A stretch of DNA of 64,000 nt, from NCBI RefSeq assembly GCF_001598415.1, contig NZ_BCYX01000006.1:62001-126000 (forward strand), written 5' to 3'. The DNA is from Sphingomonas mali NBRC 15500. GTDB lineage: Bacteria; Pseudomonadota; Alphaproteobacteria; Sphingomonadales; Sphingomonadaceae. Positions 9,821-17,535 of this stretch are shown here, in pieces. Position numbers and translations under genes: made by a program. The notes under the pieces were generated by a model. It ran no database searches. It was not told the origin of the DNA and saw only the letters and a list, made by a program, of their open reading frames with translations. The number at the start of each line of letters is the position of its first letter. Position 1 is the stretch's first letter.

Positions 9821-10296
9821 ACGAAGAGGCGACGGCAGCCGCTTCCATCGGCCCGCTCGATATCGGGCGGGTGATGGCGGCGCTACCGCACCGCTACCCG
9901 ATGCTTCTGGTCGACCGCGTCGAGGAATTGATCCTCGACCGGTCGATCGTCGCGATCAAGGCGGTGACGATCAACGAAGGCTTCTTCCAGGGCCATTTCC
10001 CTGGCCGCCCGATCATGCCCGGCGTGCTGATCGTCGAGGCGCTGGCACAGGCTGCCGGCGTGCTGGCGGTCGAGAGCCTGGGGCTCGCCGGGTCGAGGAA
10101 GCTGGTCTATTTCATGGCGATCGACGAAGCCAAGTTTCGCAAGCCGGTCGAACCCGGCGTGCTGCTTAGGCTCGAGGTCGAGTTCGTCCAGAAGCGCTCG
10201 TCGGTGTGCAAATTCGCGGGCCGGGCGTTGATAGATGGTCAGTTGGCCGCACAGGCGAACTTCACGGCGATGATCGCCGATCCGCCTTCGGTCTGA
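9817..10296 (+). CDS. fabZ: 3-hydroxyacyl-ACP dehydratase FabZ
   Basis: 159 aa hotdog-fold enzyme that dehydrates (3R)-hydroxyacyl-ACP in fatty acid elongation. The catalytic motif [20 protein letters not shown] contains His60 and Glu74. It starts at GTG 9817, overlapping the ompH stop (GTGA). In most proteobacteria lpxD precedes fabZ and lpxA follows it in this operon. Neither is here, so FabZ at this site probably serves general fatty-acid synthesis and not lipid A supply. Confidence 0.95.
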   Translation: MNEEATAAASIGPLDIGRVMAALPHRYPMLLVDRVEELILDRSIVAIKAVTINEGFFQGHFPGRPIMPGVLIVEALAQAAGVLAVESLGLAGSRKLVYFMAIDEAKFRKPVEPGVLLRLEVEFVQKRSSVCKFAGRALIDGQLAAQANFTAMIADPPSV

Positions 10297-10323
10297 CGCG
10301 GCGGCGACGCCTTAGTCATAATC

Positions 10324-10352
10324 TTGCACTTGCGGACGCCCTCTGCTAGGCG
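10324..10352 (+). promoter_or_regulatory. Predicted rpmE promoter
   Basis: TTGCAC (10324-10329), a 17-bp spacer, then TAGGCG (10347-10352) in the context GCTAGGC. The same -10 context precedes ispDF. The predicted start of transcription near 10359 leaves a leader of about 47 nt, which contains the hairpin described next. Confidence 0.5.
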
Positions 10353-10365
10353 CCGCGCCTTCGCT

Positions 10366-10382
10366 GCCGGTCGGAAACCGGC
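10366..10382 (+). promoter_or_regulatory. Leader hairpin before rpmE
   Basis: GCCGGT (10366-10371) pairs with ACCGGC (10377-10382) around a 5-nt loop, ending about 10 nt before the AAAGGAT ribosome-binding site of rpmE. It could be an L31 autoregulatory leader element. Nothing but its position supports that. Confidence 0.35.
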
Positions 10383-10405
10383 GGCTTTCAAAAGGATTTC
10401 GCGAC

Positions 10406-10636
10406 GTGAAGAAAGACGCTCACCCCGATTACCACATGATCAAGGTCCAGATGACCGACGGCACCGTGTACGAAACCCGCTCCACCTGGGGCAAGGAAGG
10501 CGACACGATGACGCTCGAAATCGATCCTTTGTCGCACCCGGCCTGGACCGGCGGTCGTGGCCAGATGCTCGATGCGGGCGGTCAGGTGGCGCGCTTCAAC
10601 AAGCGCTTCGGCGGGCTGTCGCTCACCAAGAAGTAA
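10406..10636 (+). CDS. rpmE: 50S ribosomal protein L31
   Basis: 76 aa, alphaproteobacterial L31 without the zinc-ribbon cysteines. The N-terminus [19 protein letters not shown] and the [11 protein letters not shown] motif are diagnostic. It binds the large subunit near the central protuberance and forms part of an inter-subunit bridge. It starts at GTG 10406 after AAAGGAT (10391-10397). It stands alone between a predicted promoter and a strong hairpin terminator, so it is probably monocistronic. Confidence 0.95.
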   Translation: MKKDAHPDYHMIKVQMTDGTVYETRSTWGKEGDTMTLEIDPLSHPAWTGGRGQMLDAGGQVARFNKRFGGLSLTKK

Positions 10637-10668
10637 GCCGCGCCGCTTCGGCGGTAGTGTGACGTTCG

Positions 10669-10698
10669 ACGCCGCGTTCCCTCCTGGGAGCGCGGCGT
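10669..10698 (+). terminator. Strong hairpin after rpmE
   Basis: ACGCCGCGTTCCC (10669-10681) pairs with GGGAGCGCGGCGT (10686-10698) around TCCT, giving 13 bp with one G-T pair. There is no T-run, but the stem is very stable and lies in the gap after rpmE. Confidence 0.6.
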
Positions 10699-10734
10699 TC
10701 GCATGTCGGGAGATTGCCGTCCTTAACGCTGTCT

Positions 10735-10751
10735 TAGGCATCGTGTGCCTA
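10735..10751 (+). promoter_or_regulatory. Inverted repeat at the start of the PilZ gene
   Basis: TAGGCA (10735-10740) and TGCCTA (10746-10751) form a perfect inverted repeat with a 5-nt spacer. A possible -10 box TAGACT (10750-10755) overlaps its right arm and lies 7 nt before ATG 10763. This arrangement looks like an operator over a promoter, but no good -35 box is visible. Confidence 0.35.
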
Positions 10752-10762
10752 GACTTTTCGTC

Positions 10763-11098
10763 ATGGAAGCCAGGCAGATCAATATTTCGGCGGAGTTCGA
10801 ACCAGCGGTGATGAACCGCCGCCGCTCCCCGCGCGCCCCCGTGTCGCTCGACGCCAAGCTGGGCAGGGACGGGCTCGACCGGACATTGTGCCGCGTGACC
10901 GACTTGTCGCCCGAAGGCGCGCGCATCTCGACCTATTCGGCGCTCAAGAAAGACAGCGTGATCTGGCTGACTCTGCCCGGCGCGGGTCAGATCGCGGCGA
11001 CGGTCCGCTGGGCCGATGATTTTCAGGCCGGCTGCCTGTTCCACCGGACATTGCCCGACCATCTGTATGAAGCGCTGGTCGAGGTGGGGGCTGCCTGA
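10763..11098 (+). CDS. PilZ domain protein
   Basis: 111 aa, essentially a single PilZ domain. The c-di-GMP binding signature is intact: an Arg-rich RRRSPR motif near residue 20 and DLSPEG (the D/NxSxxG motif) near residue 50. Such stand-alone domains act as c-di-GMP sensors controlling motility, exopolysaccharide or cell-surface functions through protein partners. ATG 10763 is preferred; an in-frame GTG at 10745 would add six residues. No Shine-Dalgarno is evident at either start. The target pathway cannot be told from the neighbours. Confidence 0.85.
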   Translation: MEARQINISAEFEPAVMNRRRSPRAPVSLDAKLGRDGLDRTLCRVTDLSPEGARISTYSALKKDSVIWLTLPGAGQIAATVRWADDFQAGCLFHRTLPDHLYEALVEVGAA

Positions 11099-11176
11099 TC
11101 GCCCCTCGGCCGTAGCGCTACGCTCTCGGCTATGGCCGGCGACCGGAATCTGCTAACGAGCCGCTCAGATAATCGC

Positions 11177-11482
11177 ATGCGTCGCAAACCAGGTATCTCG
11201 CTCTATCATCCTCCCGCCCGTAAACCGACGGTGATGCGCCGCTATGGTGCATTCGCGGGGATTGGACTGCTGGTCGGTGCAGTAGCGGGGCTCGGCCTGA
11301 CGCAGATGCCGGTCGGCCAGGTCGCCGCCGTGACGTCTACCGTCGATAAAGGCTGTGTCCAACCGCGCCGAGCCGACGACGCAAAGCGCTGCGACGTGCG
11401 GCATTCGGCCAGTCATTGCGCACCCAAGCCGCGCTGCGACCGCGATCACGGTGCCGGCGAGCCGCGTTCGACGCATCCTTAG
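11177..11482 (+). CDS. Hypothetical small membrane protein
   Basis: 101 aa from ATG 11177 (an in-frame ATG at 11132 would add 15 residues). Not recognised. A short basic N-terminus (about 20 residues) is followed by one hydrophobic segment (about 22-45) and a hydrophilic tail with four Cys and many His/Arg/Asp residues, so it would be a single-pass protein with a Cys-containing outer tail. Third-codon positions are GC-rich like those of neighbouring genes, which supports coding. Its stop overlaps that of the convergent lysR gene by 4 nt. Confidence 0.45.
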   Translation: MRRKPGISLYHPPARKPTVMRRYGAFAGIGLLVGAVAGLGLTQMPVGQVAAVTSTVDKGCVQPRRADDAKRCDVRHSASHCAPKPRCDRDHGAGEPRSTHP

Positions 11483-12369
11483 TCGATAAACGCCGCCAAC
11501 TCGTCAGGCGAGCCGCTGGGGAAGACCTTTTTCAGATACGACAGGAACGCGGACACGCGGCCGCTGAGAAGCCGGGTCGACGGATATAGCGCCCACAAGC
11601 TGGTCTCGGGTTCGTCAGCATCGGCCCATGCCACTAGCCGACCGGCCGCCAGGTCATGGCTGACCAGCGAAAGCGGCAGGCGGCCAGCACCGAGACCTTG
11701 TCGGACCGCGTCGCGGACCATCACCATGGATGAAAGGGACAGGACAGGATCGATCGCGATCGTCGACCGTCCGCTCGTCGTAATCACGTTCCAGTCGCCC
11801 GACAGATCGGCCGATCCGCGCACGACAGCTCGCACCGCCGAACCGTCAATCGGCCGATCGAGCGCCGGTGCCGCCGCGACCACCAGCCGGTCACGCAGGA
11901 AGGCCCGCCCGATCAGACTCTCGTCGGGTCGTGGGTTGACCCGAATGACCAGATCATAGCCCTCCTCGATCATGTCGACGTTGCGGTCGTCGGTCGTGAC
12001 TTCCAGCCGCACCTCGGGATATTCGAGCGCAAAGCCGGCGGCGAGCCTGCCCATCGCGATCTGCGAAAAGAGCGAAGGGGCGCTGATCCGCAGTCGGCCG
12101 CGCGGAGCATCGCCGCCCGCTGCTATTGCCGCTGCCGTCTCGTTGAGTTCGCTAAGCAGCCGCCCGGTCCGTTCATGGAGTGCGCGCCCTTCTTCGGTGA
12201 GCTTTAGATCGCGGCCGCCGCGCTCGAACAAGCGCACGCCGAGCCCGGCCTCCAATTCCGCCACCCGCCGGGACAGCGTCGCCTTGGGGCGTGTGGCGGC
12301 CCGTGCGGCGCGTCCGAACCCGCCATGCCTGGCGACGAGGTTGAAATCGGCGAGGGCGAGAAGATCCAT
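11479..12369 (-). CDS. LysR-family transcriptional regulator (CrgA-like)
   Basis: 296 aa. N-terminal winged helix-turn-helix (about 1-60, with FNLVARHGGFGRAARA and LSRRVAELEAGLGVRLFER) and a C-terminal periplasmic-binding-protein-like sensor domain. It is divergent from the NmrA-like gene at 12472, the usual arrangement for a LysR regulator and its target, so it probably controls that gene and itself through the 100-bp intergenic region. ATG 12369 gives the typical N-terminus (MDLLALADF); a GTG at 12378 is the longer alternative. The inducer is unknown. Confidence 0.88.
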   Translation of the reverse strand: MDLLALADFNLVARHGGFGRAARAATRPKATLSRRVAELEAGLGVRLFERGGRDLKLTEEGRALHERTGRLLSELNETAAAIAAGGDAPRGRLRISAPSLFSQIAMGRLAAGFALEYPEVRLEVTTDDRNVDMIEEGYDLVIRVNPRPDESLIGRAFLRDRLVVAAAPALDRPIDGSAVRAVVRGSADLSGDWNVITTSGRSTIAIDPVLSLSSMVMVRDAVRQGLGAGRLPLSLVSHDLAAGRLVAWADADEPETSLWALYPSTRLLSGRVSAFLSYLKKVFPSGSPDELAAFID

Positions 12370-12378
12370 ATGTTCCAC

Positions 12379-12471
12379 CAGCGAGACAGTATGTCCAGAT
12401 ATAGCGTCTATTGGTGCATCTGTGGATCACTAACTTCGGGGCGTCAATCAAGACACCTCAGGAGACACATC
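12379..12471. promoter_or_regulatory. Divergent lysR / nmrA-like promoter region
   Basis: The gap holds a small inverted repeat ATAG-CGT-CTAT (12401-12411) in an AT-richer patch, compatible with a LysR-type site (short dyad with A/T flanks). A good Shine-Dalgarno, CAGGAG (12459-12464), precedes the rightward gene. Regulator binding is inferred from the divergent arrangement. Confidence 0.4.
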
Positions 12472-13356
12472 ATGACCATTCTCGTTATCGGCGCGACCGG
12501 CCGCGTCGGGCGCCATGTCGTCGATCAGCTCGTCAACCGGGGCGCCTCCGTGCGCGTGCTTACCCGCGATCCTGCGAAAGCCGATTTCCCTGCCGGGGTG
12601 GAGGTCGCGCAAGGCGACCTGCTCGATATCGACGCACAGCGCGCTGCGTTCACCGGCGTCGACGCATTTTTCCTGCTCAATGCGGTAACCGGGGATGAAT
12701 TCACCCAGGCGCTCGTCACGCTCAACATCGCGCGCGAAATGGGCGTCGATCGCCTTGTCTATCTGTCGGTGATCCATGCCGATCTGTTCGTGAACGTGCC
12801 GCACTTCGCGGTGAAATTCGGTGCCGAGCGAATGATCGAACAGATGGGTTTCAACGCCACGATCCTGCGTCCGTCCTACTTCATCGACAATGAGCATATG
12901 ATCAAGGACGTCATCCTCGACCACGGCGTCTACCCCATGCCGATCGGCGGCAAGGGTCTCGCCATGGTCGATGCGCGCGACATCGCAGAGGTCGCGGCGA
13001 TCGAACTCGTCCGCCGTGCGCAGGCGCCGGCCACGCTACCGGTCGAGACGATCAACCTCGTCGGTCCCGACACGCTGACTGGTTCGGACGTGGCCGCGAT
13101 CTGGTCGGACGTCCTCGGCCGCCCGATCGTCTATGGCGGCGATGATCCCAGCGCGTTCGAGCAGAATTTGACGAGCTTCATGCCGAAATGGACGGCCTAT
13201 GACATGCGCCTGATGGCCGAGCGCTTTGTCAGCGATGGCATGATCCCGCAGGCCGGCGACGTCGAGCGCCTCACCCGGTTGCTGGGCCGCCCGCTCCGTT
13301 CCTATCGCGACTTCGCTTCGGCCCTCGCCGCGTCGGAAGAAACCGCAACCGCCTGA
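12472..13356 (+). CDS. NmrA-like NAD(P)-binding oxidoreductase
   Basis: 294 aa atypical short-chain dehydrogenase. The N-terminal Rossmann motif ILVIGATGRVGRHVVDQL (about 3-20) binds NAD(P). The remainder matches NmrA/NAD(P)H-dependent reductases such as those resembling quinone oxidoreductase YtfG (RDPAKADFP, LVYLSVIHAD, LRPSYFIDN). Some family members reduce quinones and others are redox sensors without catalysis, so substrate and activity are open. ATG 12472 has a clear CAGGAG upstream. Divergent lysR is the likely regulator, and a hairpin terminator follows. Confidence 0.82.
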   Translation: MTILVIGATGRVGRHVVDQLVNRGASVRVLTRDPAKADFPAGVEVAQGDLLDIDAQRAAFTGVDAFFLLNAVTGDEFTQALVTLNIAREMGVDRLVYLSVIHADLFVNVPHFAVKFGAERMIEQMGFNATILRPSYFIDNEHMIKDVILDHGVYPMPIGGKGLAMVDARDIAEVAAIELVRRAQAPATLPVETINLVGPDTLTGSDVAAIWSDVLGRPIVYGGDDPSAFEQNLTSFMPKWTAYDMRLMAERFVSDGMIPQAGDVERLTRLLGRPLRSYRDFASALAASEETATA

Positions 13357-13376
13357 AACGCCATTGAAGACGATCG

Positions 13377-13405
13377 ACGGGGCTGCTCTCGGAGAGCGGC
13401 CCCGT
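13377..13405. terminator. Bidirectional hairpin between nmrA-like gene and tRNA-Ser
   Basis: ACGGGGC-T-GCTCTC (13377-13390) pairs with GAGAGC-G-GCCCCGT (13392-13405), a long stem with one internal mismatch and a 1-base loop. It lies between two convergent transcripts and could terminate both. T-tracts are weak. Confidence 0.6.
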
Positions 13406-13424
13406 TGCGATCGACGATCCGGCG

Positions 13425-13515
<91 letters not shown>

Positions 13516-13625
13516 GCGCGCGAGCAGCGCTTTGGTCAAGGACGGCGATTTGTGCAAGTCGCGCGACAATGGGATTTCACCTTTACCGCGCGCTGTGGCA
13601 CGGTCTGCCGATGCGCGGACGGGCT

Positions 13626-14663
13626 ATGATAGGACGAATGGCGGCGGCGATCACGCTGGCCGCCGGGTTGTGGCTGACGAGCGGGTCGGCCAACGCACAA
13701 GACGATTCGGCGTTTCAAGCCTATCTGCAAGGCGTGCGCAGCCGCGCGATCGCCCAGGGGGTGAAGCCATCGAGCGTCGATTCGGTATTGGCCGGGCTCA
13801 CCTTCAATCAGCGCGTGATCGATCTCGACCATGCCCAGCCGGGGGGCAATCCGGCCAACCCGACCAATAGCGCGTCGCCGCCTTTCGCGCCGTATTTACG
13901 TAGCCATGTCGACGCCGCCCGAATCGGACAGGGTAGGGCGAAGTACCTCGCCGAACGCGCGCATCTTGGCCGGATCGAGGCCGAAACAGGCGTGCCCGAA
14001 TCGATCATGGTCGCGATCTGGGGGCATGAGACCAATTACGGCCGGATCATGGGCAATTTCGATCTGCCGCGAGCCTTGGCGACCCTGGCCTATGACGGTC
14101 GCCGGCGTTCGCTGTTCGAGGGCGAACTGATCGCCTCGATGAAGATGGTCGATCGCGGTGTCACGCGCAGCCAGCTCGTCGGCAGCTGGGCGGGCGCGAT
14201 GGGCGGGCCGCAATTCCTGCCGTCGGTCTATCTGCGCATGGCGCGCGACGGCGATGGCGATGGCCGTGCCGACATCTGGAACAGCGACGCCGATACGCTC
14301 GCCTCGATCGCCAATTATTTCTACAATGCCGGGTGGCGGCGCGGGCAACCCTGGGGTCTCGCCGTTTCGGTACCCGCGACGTTCGATCGCTCGGGTGTCA
14401 CCAACAAGCTGATTTCGCCACGCTGTCCCAAAGTATTCGCTCGGCAAAGCGGCTGGCGGACGATGGCCGAATGGCGCGCGCTGGGGATCGTGCCGCAGTC
14501 GAAGGCGTGGCCGGCGGGCAACATTCAGGCGACGCTGATCGAGCCCGACGGGCCGGGCAAGACCGCTTATCTGCTGACCGGCAATTACCGGGTCATCCTC
14601 GATTACAATTGTTCGAATTTTTATGCGTTGAGCGTGGGGCTGCTGGCGGATGCGGTTGAATAA
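13626..14663 (+). CDS. Lytic murein transglycosylase, MltB family
   Basis: 345 aa from ATG 13626, with a signal peptide ending at SANA. It cleaves the MurNAc-GlcNAc bond of peptidoglycan in the periplasm. The catalytic Glu lies in IWGHETNYGRIMGNF, and the SWAGAMGGPQFLPSVYL and DIWNSDADTLASIANYF motifs are typical of MltB (SLT_2). No lipobox is seen, so it is soluble or signal-anchored. Alternative starts are ATG 13611 and 13638. It overlaps rlpA by 14 nt, linking two septum/peptidoglycan enzymes. Confidence 0.9.
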   Translation: MIGRMAAAITLAAGLWLTSGSANAQDDSAFQAYLQGVRSRAIAQGVKPSSVDSVLAGLTFNQRVIDLDHAQPGGNPANPTNSASPPFAPYLRSHVDAARIGQGRAKYLAERAHLGRIEAETGVPESIMVAIWGHETNYGRIMGNFDLPRALATLAYDGRRRSLFEGELIASMKMVDRGVTRSQLVGSWAGAMGGPQFLPSVYLRMARDGDGDGRADIWNSDADTLASIANYFYNAGWRRGQPWGLAVSVPATFDRSGVTNKLISPRCPKVFARQSGWRTMAEWRALGIVPQSKAWPAGNIQATLIEPDGPGKTAYLLTGNYRVILDYNCSNFYALSVGLLADAVE

Positions 14664-15687
14664 AGGGGCGTTCGGGGTCGGACTGGGGGCATGCCTGGTC
14701 CTGGCCGGGTGTGTGGGGGGCGGTAGATCTGGCGACGGACCGCGCTTGCCGGATCCGACCTATGGCAGCGTGCCACGGGGCGGTTATCCACAGGTCTATC
14801 CACCATCTGTTCCACAAGAGGCGCCGCGGCCGATGCCGCTCGCCTCGGCTCGCACCACCGATGTCGCGCCGCCCGCGGGCCGGCCCGCACCGCTCTCCGC
14901 TGACGAAGCCGATGCCGGGCCGCCATCGTCGGATGGCCCGCGCGCCACATCGGGGCGCGGCGAGTCGCGCTATGATGAAGTCGGCTATGCCACTTGGTAC
15001 GGCGACGAGCTGGCCGGTGGGCGTACGGCATCGGGCGTTCCGTTCGATCCCAAGGGATTCACCGCGGCGCATCGCACGCTGCCGCTCGGCTCCTATGCCG
15101 AAATAACCGCGCTCGGCACGGGACGGACAATTCTGGTCCAGATCAATGACCGGGGGCCGCGTCAGAGCAATTTGTTGATCGACCTATCGCAAGGCGCGGC
15201 GCGGACGCTGGGCATCACCGGACGTGAGGCGGTGCGCGTTCGTGCGGTCACCGCCAGCCCGTCCGACCTCGCGGCGCTGCGTGCGGGCGAGCCGGGGGTG
15301 CCGCGACTGGATACCCCACCGTCGTTGCTCGCCGGACTCCGCCAGCGGCTGACCGGGGCGCCGGTCTCCGTCGCCGCGCCGACGCCGATGCAGCCGCGCC
15401 CGTCGCTCCGCATTCCACCCGAGACGCAGGCAGCCAAGACTCCGGCCAGGAAGCCGACCCAGCCCGCCGCGCCAACCGCCGGTGGATTCTACGTCCAGGT
15501 GGCGGCCTTTTCGAGCCAGCCGCGTGCCACGGCACTCGCCAGGAGCCTGGGCGGACAGGCCATACCGGCAGGCTCGGTGTGGCGCGTACGGATGGGACCC
15601 TATGCGACGAAAAATCAGGCCAGCCAGGCACGTGACGCGGCGGCGGCGCGCGGCTATGGCGATGCTCGTGTGGTCCGCCAGGACTGA
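14650..15687 (+). CDS. rlpA: Septal ring lytic transglycosylase RlpA (SPOR lipoprotein)
   Basis: 345 aa lipoprotein: lipobox L18-A19-G20-C21 at the end of the signal peptide, then a Pro-rich linker. Next comes the double-psi beta-barrel of RlpA (about 112-205, with ATWYGDELAGGRTASG and VQINDRGP containing the catalytic-site Asp), a second linker, and a C-terminal SPOR domain (about 275-345, FYVQVAAFSSQ) that binds denuded septal glycan. RlpA acts on such glycan during daughter-cell separation. The start ATG 14650 lies inside the mltB gene. dacC follows 35 bp later. Confidence 0.93.
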   Translation: MRLNKGAFGVGLGACLVLAGCVGGGRSGDGPRLPDPTYGSVPRGGYPQVYPPSVPQEAPRPMPLASARTTDVAPPAGRPAPLSADEADAGPPSSDGPRATSGRGESRYDEVGYATWYGDELAGGRTASGVPFDPKGFTAAHRTLPLGSYAEITALGTGRTILVQINDRGPRQSNLLIDLSQGAARTLGITGREAVRVRAVTASPSDLAALRAGEPGVPRLDTPPSLLAGLRQRLTGAPVSVAAPTPMQPRPSLRIPPETQAAKTPARKPTQPAAPTAGGFYVQVAAFSSQPRATALARSLGGQAIPAGSVWRVRMGPYATKNQASQARDAAAARGYGDARVVRQD

Positions 15688-15722
15688 TCTTACCCCGCCT
15701 TAGCGTACGGACTGTTGTCACC

Positions 15723-16898
15723 ATGACCTATATGCCCAAGATGATCCACCTGAGCGCCGCGTCCGCTCTGGTCCTGGCCGCCATGCCGGCCACCGCGGCC
15801 GCGCCGACCTTCGATACGCCGGCCCCCGTCGCCTATATGGTCGACTTGTCGTCCAACGCGGTCCTCTATTCGAAGGACCCCGACCATCGCATGCCGCCGG
15901 CGTCCACCGCCAAGATGATGACGGTCTATGTCGTGTTCGACATGCTCAAGAAGGGCCAGCTCAAGGCAGACCAGCAATTCACGATGAGCCCGGAAACCTG
16001 GCGCAAATGGCACAGCCAGGGCTCGACCATGTTCCTGAAGGCCGACGAAAGCGTCAGCGTCGACAATCTGTTGAAGGGCATCGTCACGCTGTCGGGCAAC
16101 GACGCCTGCGTCGTTATGGCGGAAGGCATATCGGGTACCGAACAGGCGTTCACCGACCGGATGAACGAGGCGGCGAAGAAGCTGGGGCTCAACAACAGCC
16201 ATTTCGGGACATCGAACGGCTGGCCCGATAACGGCGTGACCTATGTCACGGCACGTGACCTCGCCAAGCTGGCCGAAGCGACGATCCGTGACTTCCCCGA
16301 TCTCTACAAGCGTTACTATGCGCTGCCGAGCTTCACCTGGGGCACTCAGATGAACGGAAGCGCCATCGATCAGGCCAATCGCGATCCCTTGCTCGGCGTT
16401 GTCGCCGGTGCCGACGGACTTAAGACCGGTCACACCGACGAAGCGGGCTACAGCTTCGTCGGCTCGGCGAACCAGAACGGTCGACGGCTGATCATGGTGG
16501 CGGCGGGTTTCACCAGCTCCAATCAGCGCAAGGACGAATCAATCAAGTTCATGAATTGGGGCTTCCGCGCCTGGCAGTCGCATCCGATCGTCGCCAAGGG
16601 CAAGCAGATCGCCACCGCCGAGGTTCAGCTGGGATCGTCGAGCAGCGTCGGGCTGGTCGCAGCGGACAATCTGGCGATGACCGTGCCGTCGGGTACTGCA
16701 CCCAACACCAACGCCAAGGTAGTCTATGACGGCCCGCTCAAGGCGCCGATCAAGGCGGGCGACCATGTCGCCGACCTGATCGTGACCTCGCCCGGCATGC
16801 CCGACCAGCGCTTCCCGCTCGTCGCCGACAAGGATGTCGGCCCGGCGGGCTTCTTCGGGCGCGCCTGGGCCGGGCTGATGCAATTGTTCGGCGGCTGA
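15723..16898 (+). CDS. D-alanyl-D-alanine carboxypeptidase (PBP5/6 type)
   Basis: 391 aa penicillin-binding protein that trims the terminal D-Ala from peptidoglycan stem peptides in the periplasm. All three active-site motifs are in place: S61-T-A-K64, S124-G-N126 and K234-T-G236. A signal peptide (about 1-27) precedes the peptidase S11 domain. The C-terminal domain (about 285-370) and the final amphipathic stretch GFFGRAWAGLMQLFGG fit the membrane-anchoring helix of this family. It is last in the mltB-rlpA-dac cell-wall group; tmk follows after 7 bp. Confidence 0.94.
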   Translation: MTYMPKMIHLSAASALVLAAMPATAAAPTFDTPAPVAYMVDLSSNAVLYSKDPDHRMPPASTAKMMTVYVVFDMLKKGQLKADQQFTMSPETWRKWHSQGSTMFLKADESVSVDNLLKGIVTLSGNDACVVMAEGISGTEQAFTDRMNEAAKKLGLNNSHFGTSNGWPDNGVTYVTARDLAKLAEATIRDFPDLYKRYYALPSFTWGTQMNGSAIDQANRDPLLGVVAGADGLKTGHTDEAGYSFVGSANQNGRRLIMVAAGFTSSNQRKDESIKFMNWGFRAWQSHPIVAKGKQIATAEVQLGSSSSVGLVAADNLAMTVPSGTAPNTNAKVVYDGPLKAPIKAGDHVADLIVTSPGMPDQRFPLVADKDVGPAGFFGRAWAGLMQLFGG

Positions 16899-16905
16899 CG
16901 CACAA

Positions 16906-17535
16906 GTGGCGCGCGGCAAGTTCCTCTCGATCGAGGGCGGCGAGGGCGCGGGCAAGTCGACCCAGGTCCGCCGCCTCGCCGACGAACTCCGGGCGCGAGG
17001 CCTCGACGTTATCGTCACACGCGAGCCCGGCGGCAGCGAAGGTGGAGAGGCGATCCGCGACCTGCTGATGCAGGGCGAGGTCAAGCGCTGGAGCTCGCAT
17101 ACCGAGGCGTTGCTGTTCGCCGCGGCGCGTGCCGACCATGTCGAAAAGGTCATCCAGCCGGCGCTCGGCATCGGCACCTGGGTGATCAGTGACCGCTTCA
17201 TCGATTCGTCGCGCGCGTATCAGGGCGTAGCGGGCGGGATCGACGATGCCGCCGTGCTTGCGCTGCACGCCTTCGGATCACGCGGGCTGCTGCCCGACCG
17301 CACCCTGGTGCTCGAGGTTTCACCGGAGATCGGCGCGGAACGCGCTGCGGCACGCGACGGAGCCGCGGCCGACCGCTTCGCCGCGCGCGAACGGGCGTTC
17401 CATGACGATGTCGCGGCGGCGTTCCGGCGATTCGCTGCGGCAGAACCCGATCGCGTTCGGTTGATCGACGCCGGAGGTGACGTGGAAACGGTGGCAGCCA
17501 GCGTGATCGAGGCGGTCGCCGACCTGCTGCCATGA
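16906..17535 (+). CDS. tmk: Thymidylate kinase
   Basis: 209 aa. Phosphorylates dTMP to dTDP. The P-loop GGEGAGKST (residues 11-19), the REPGGSEGGEAIR motif and ISDRFIDSSRAYQG (DR motif) identify it. It starts at GTG 16906, 7 bp after the carboxypeptidase, and its stop overlaps the start of holB (ATGA at 17532). tmk-holB pairing is common in bacteria and couples dTTP supply with the replisome clamp loader. Confidence 0.96.
   Translation: MARGKFLSIEGGEGAGKSTQVRRLADELRARGLDVIVTREPGGSEGGEAIRDLLMQGEVKRWSSHTEALLFAAARADHVEKVIQPALGIGTWVISDRFIDSSRAYQGVAGGIDDAAVLALHAFGSRGLLPDRTLVLEVSPEIGAERAAARDGAAADRFAARERAFHDDVAAAFRRFAAAEPDRVRLIDAGGDVETVAASVIEAVADLLP

Noticed and set aside
11111..11122. 12-bp perfect palindrome CGTAGCGCTACG after the PilZ gene
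   Set aside because: Short, GC-rich, and such palindromes are expected by chance in this composition; no second copy or link to a start was seen.
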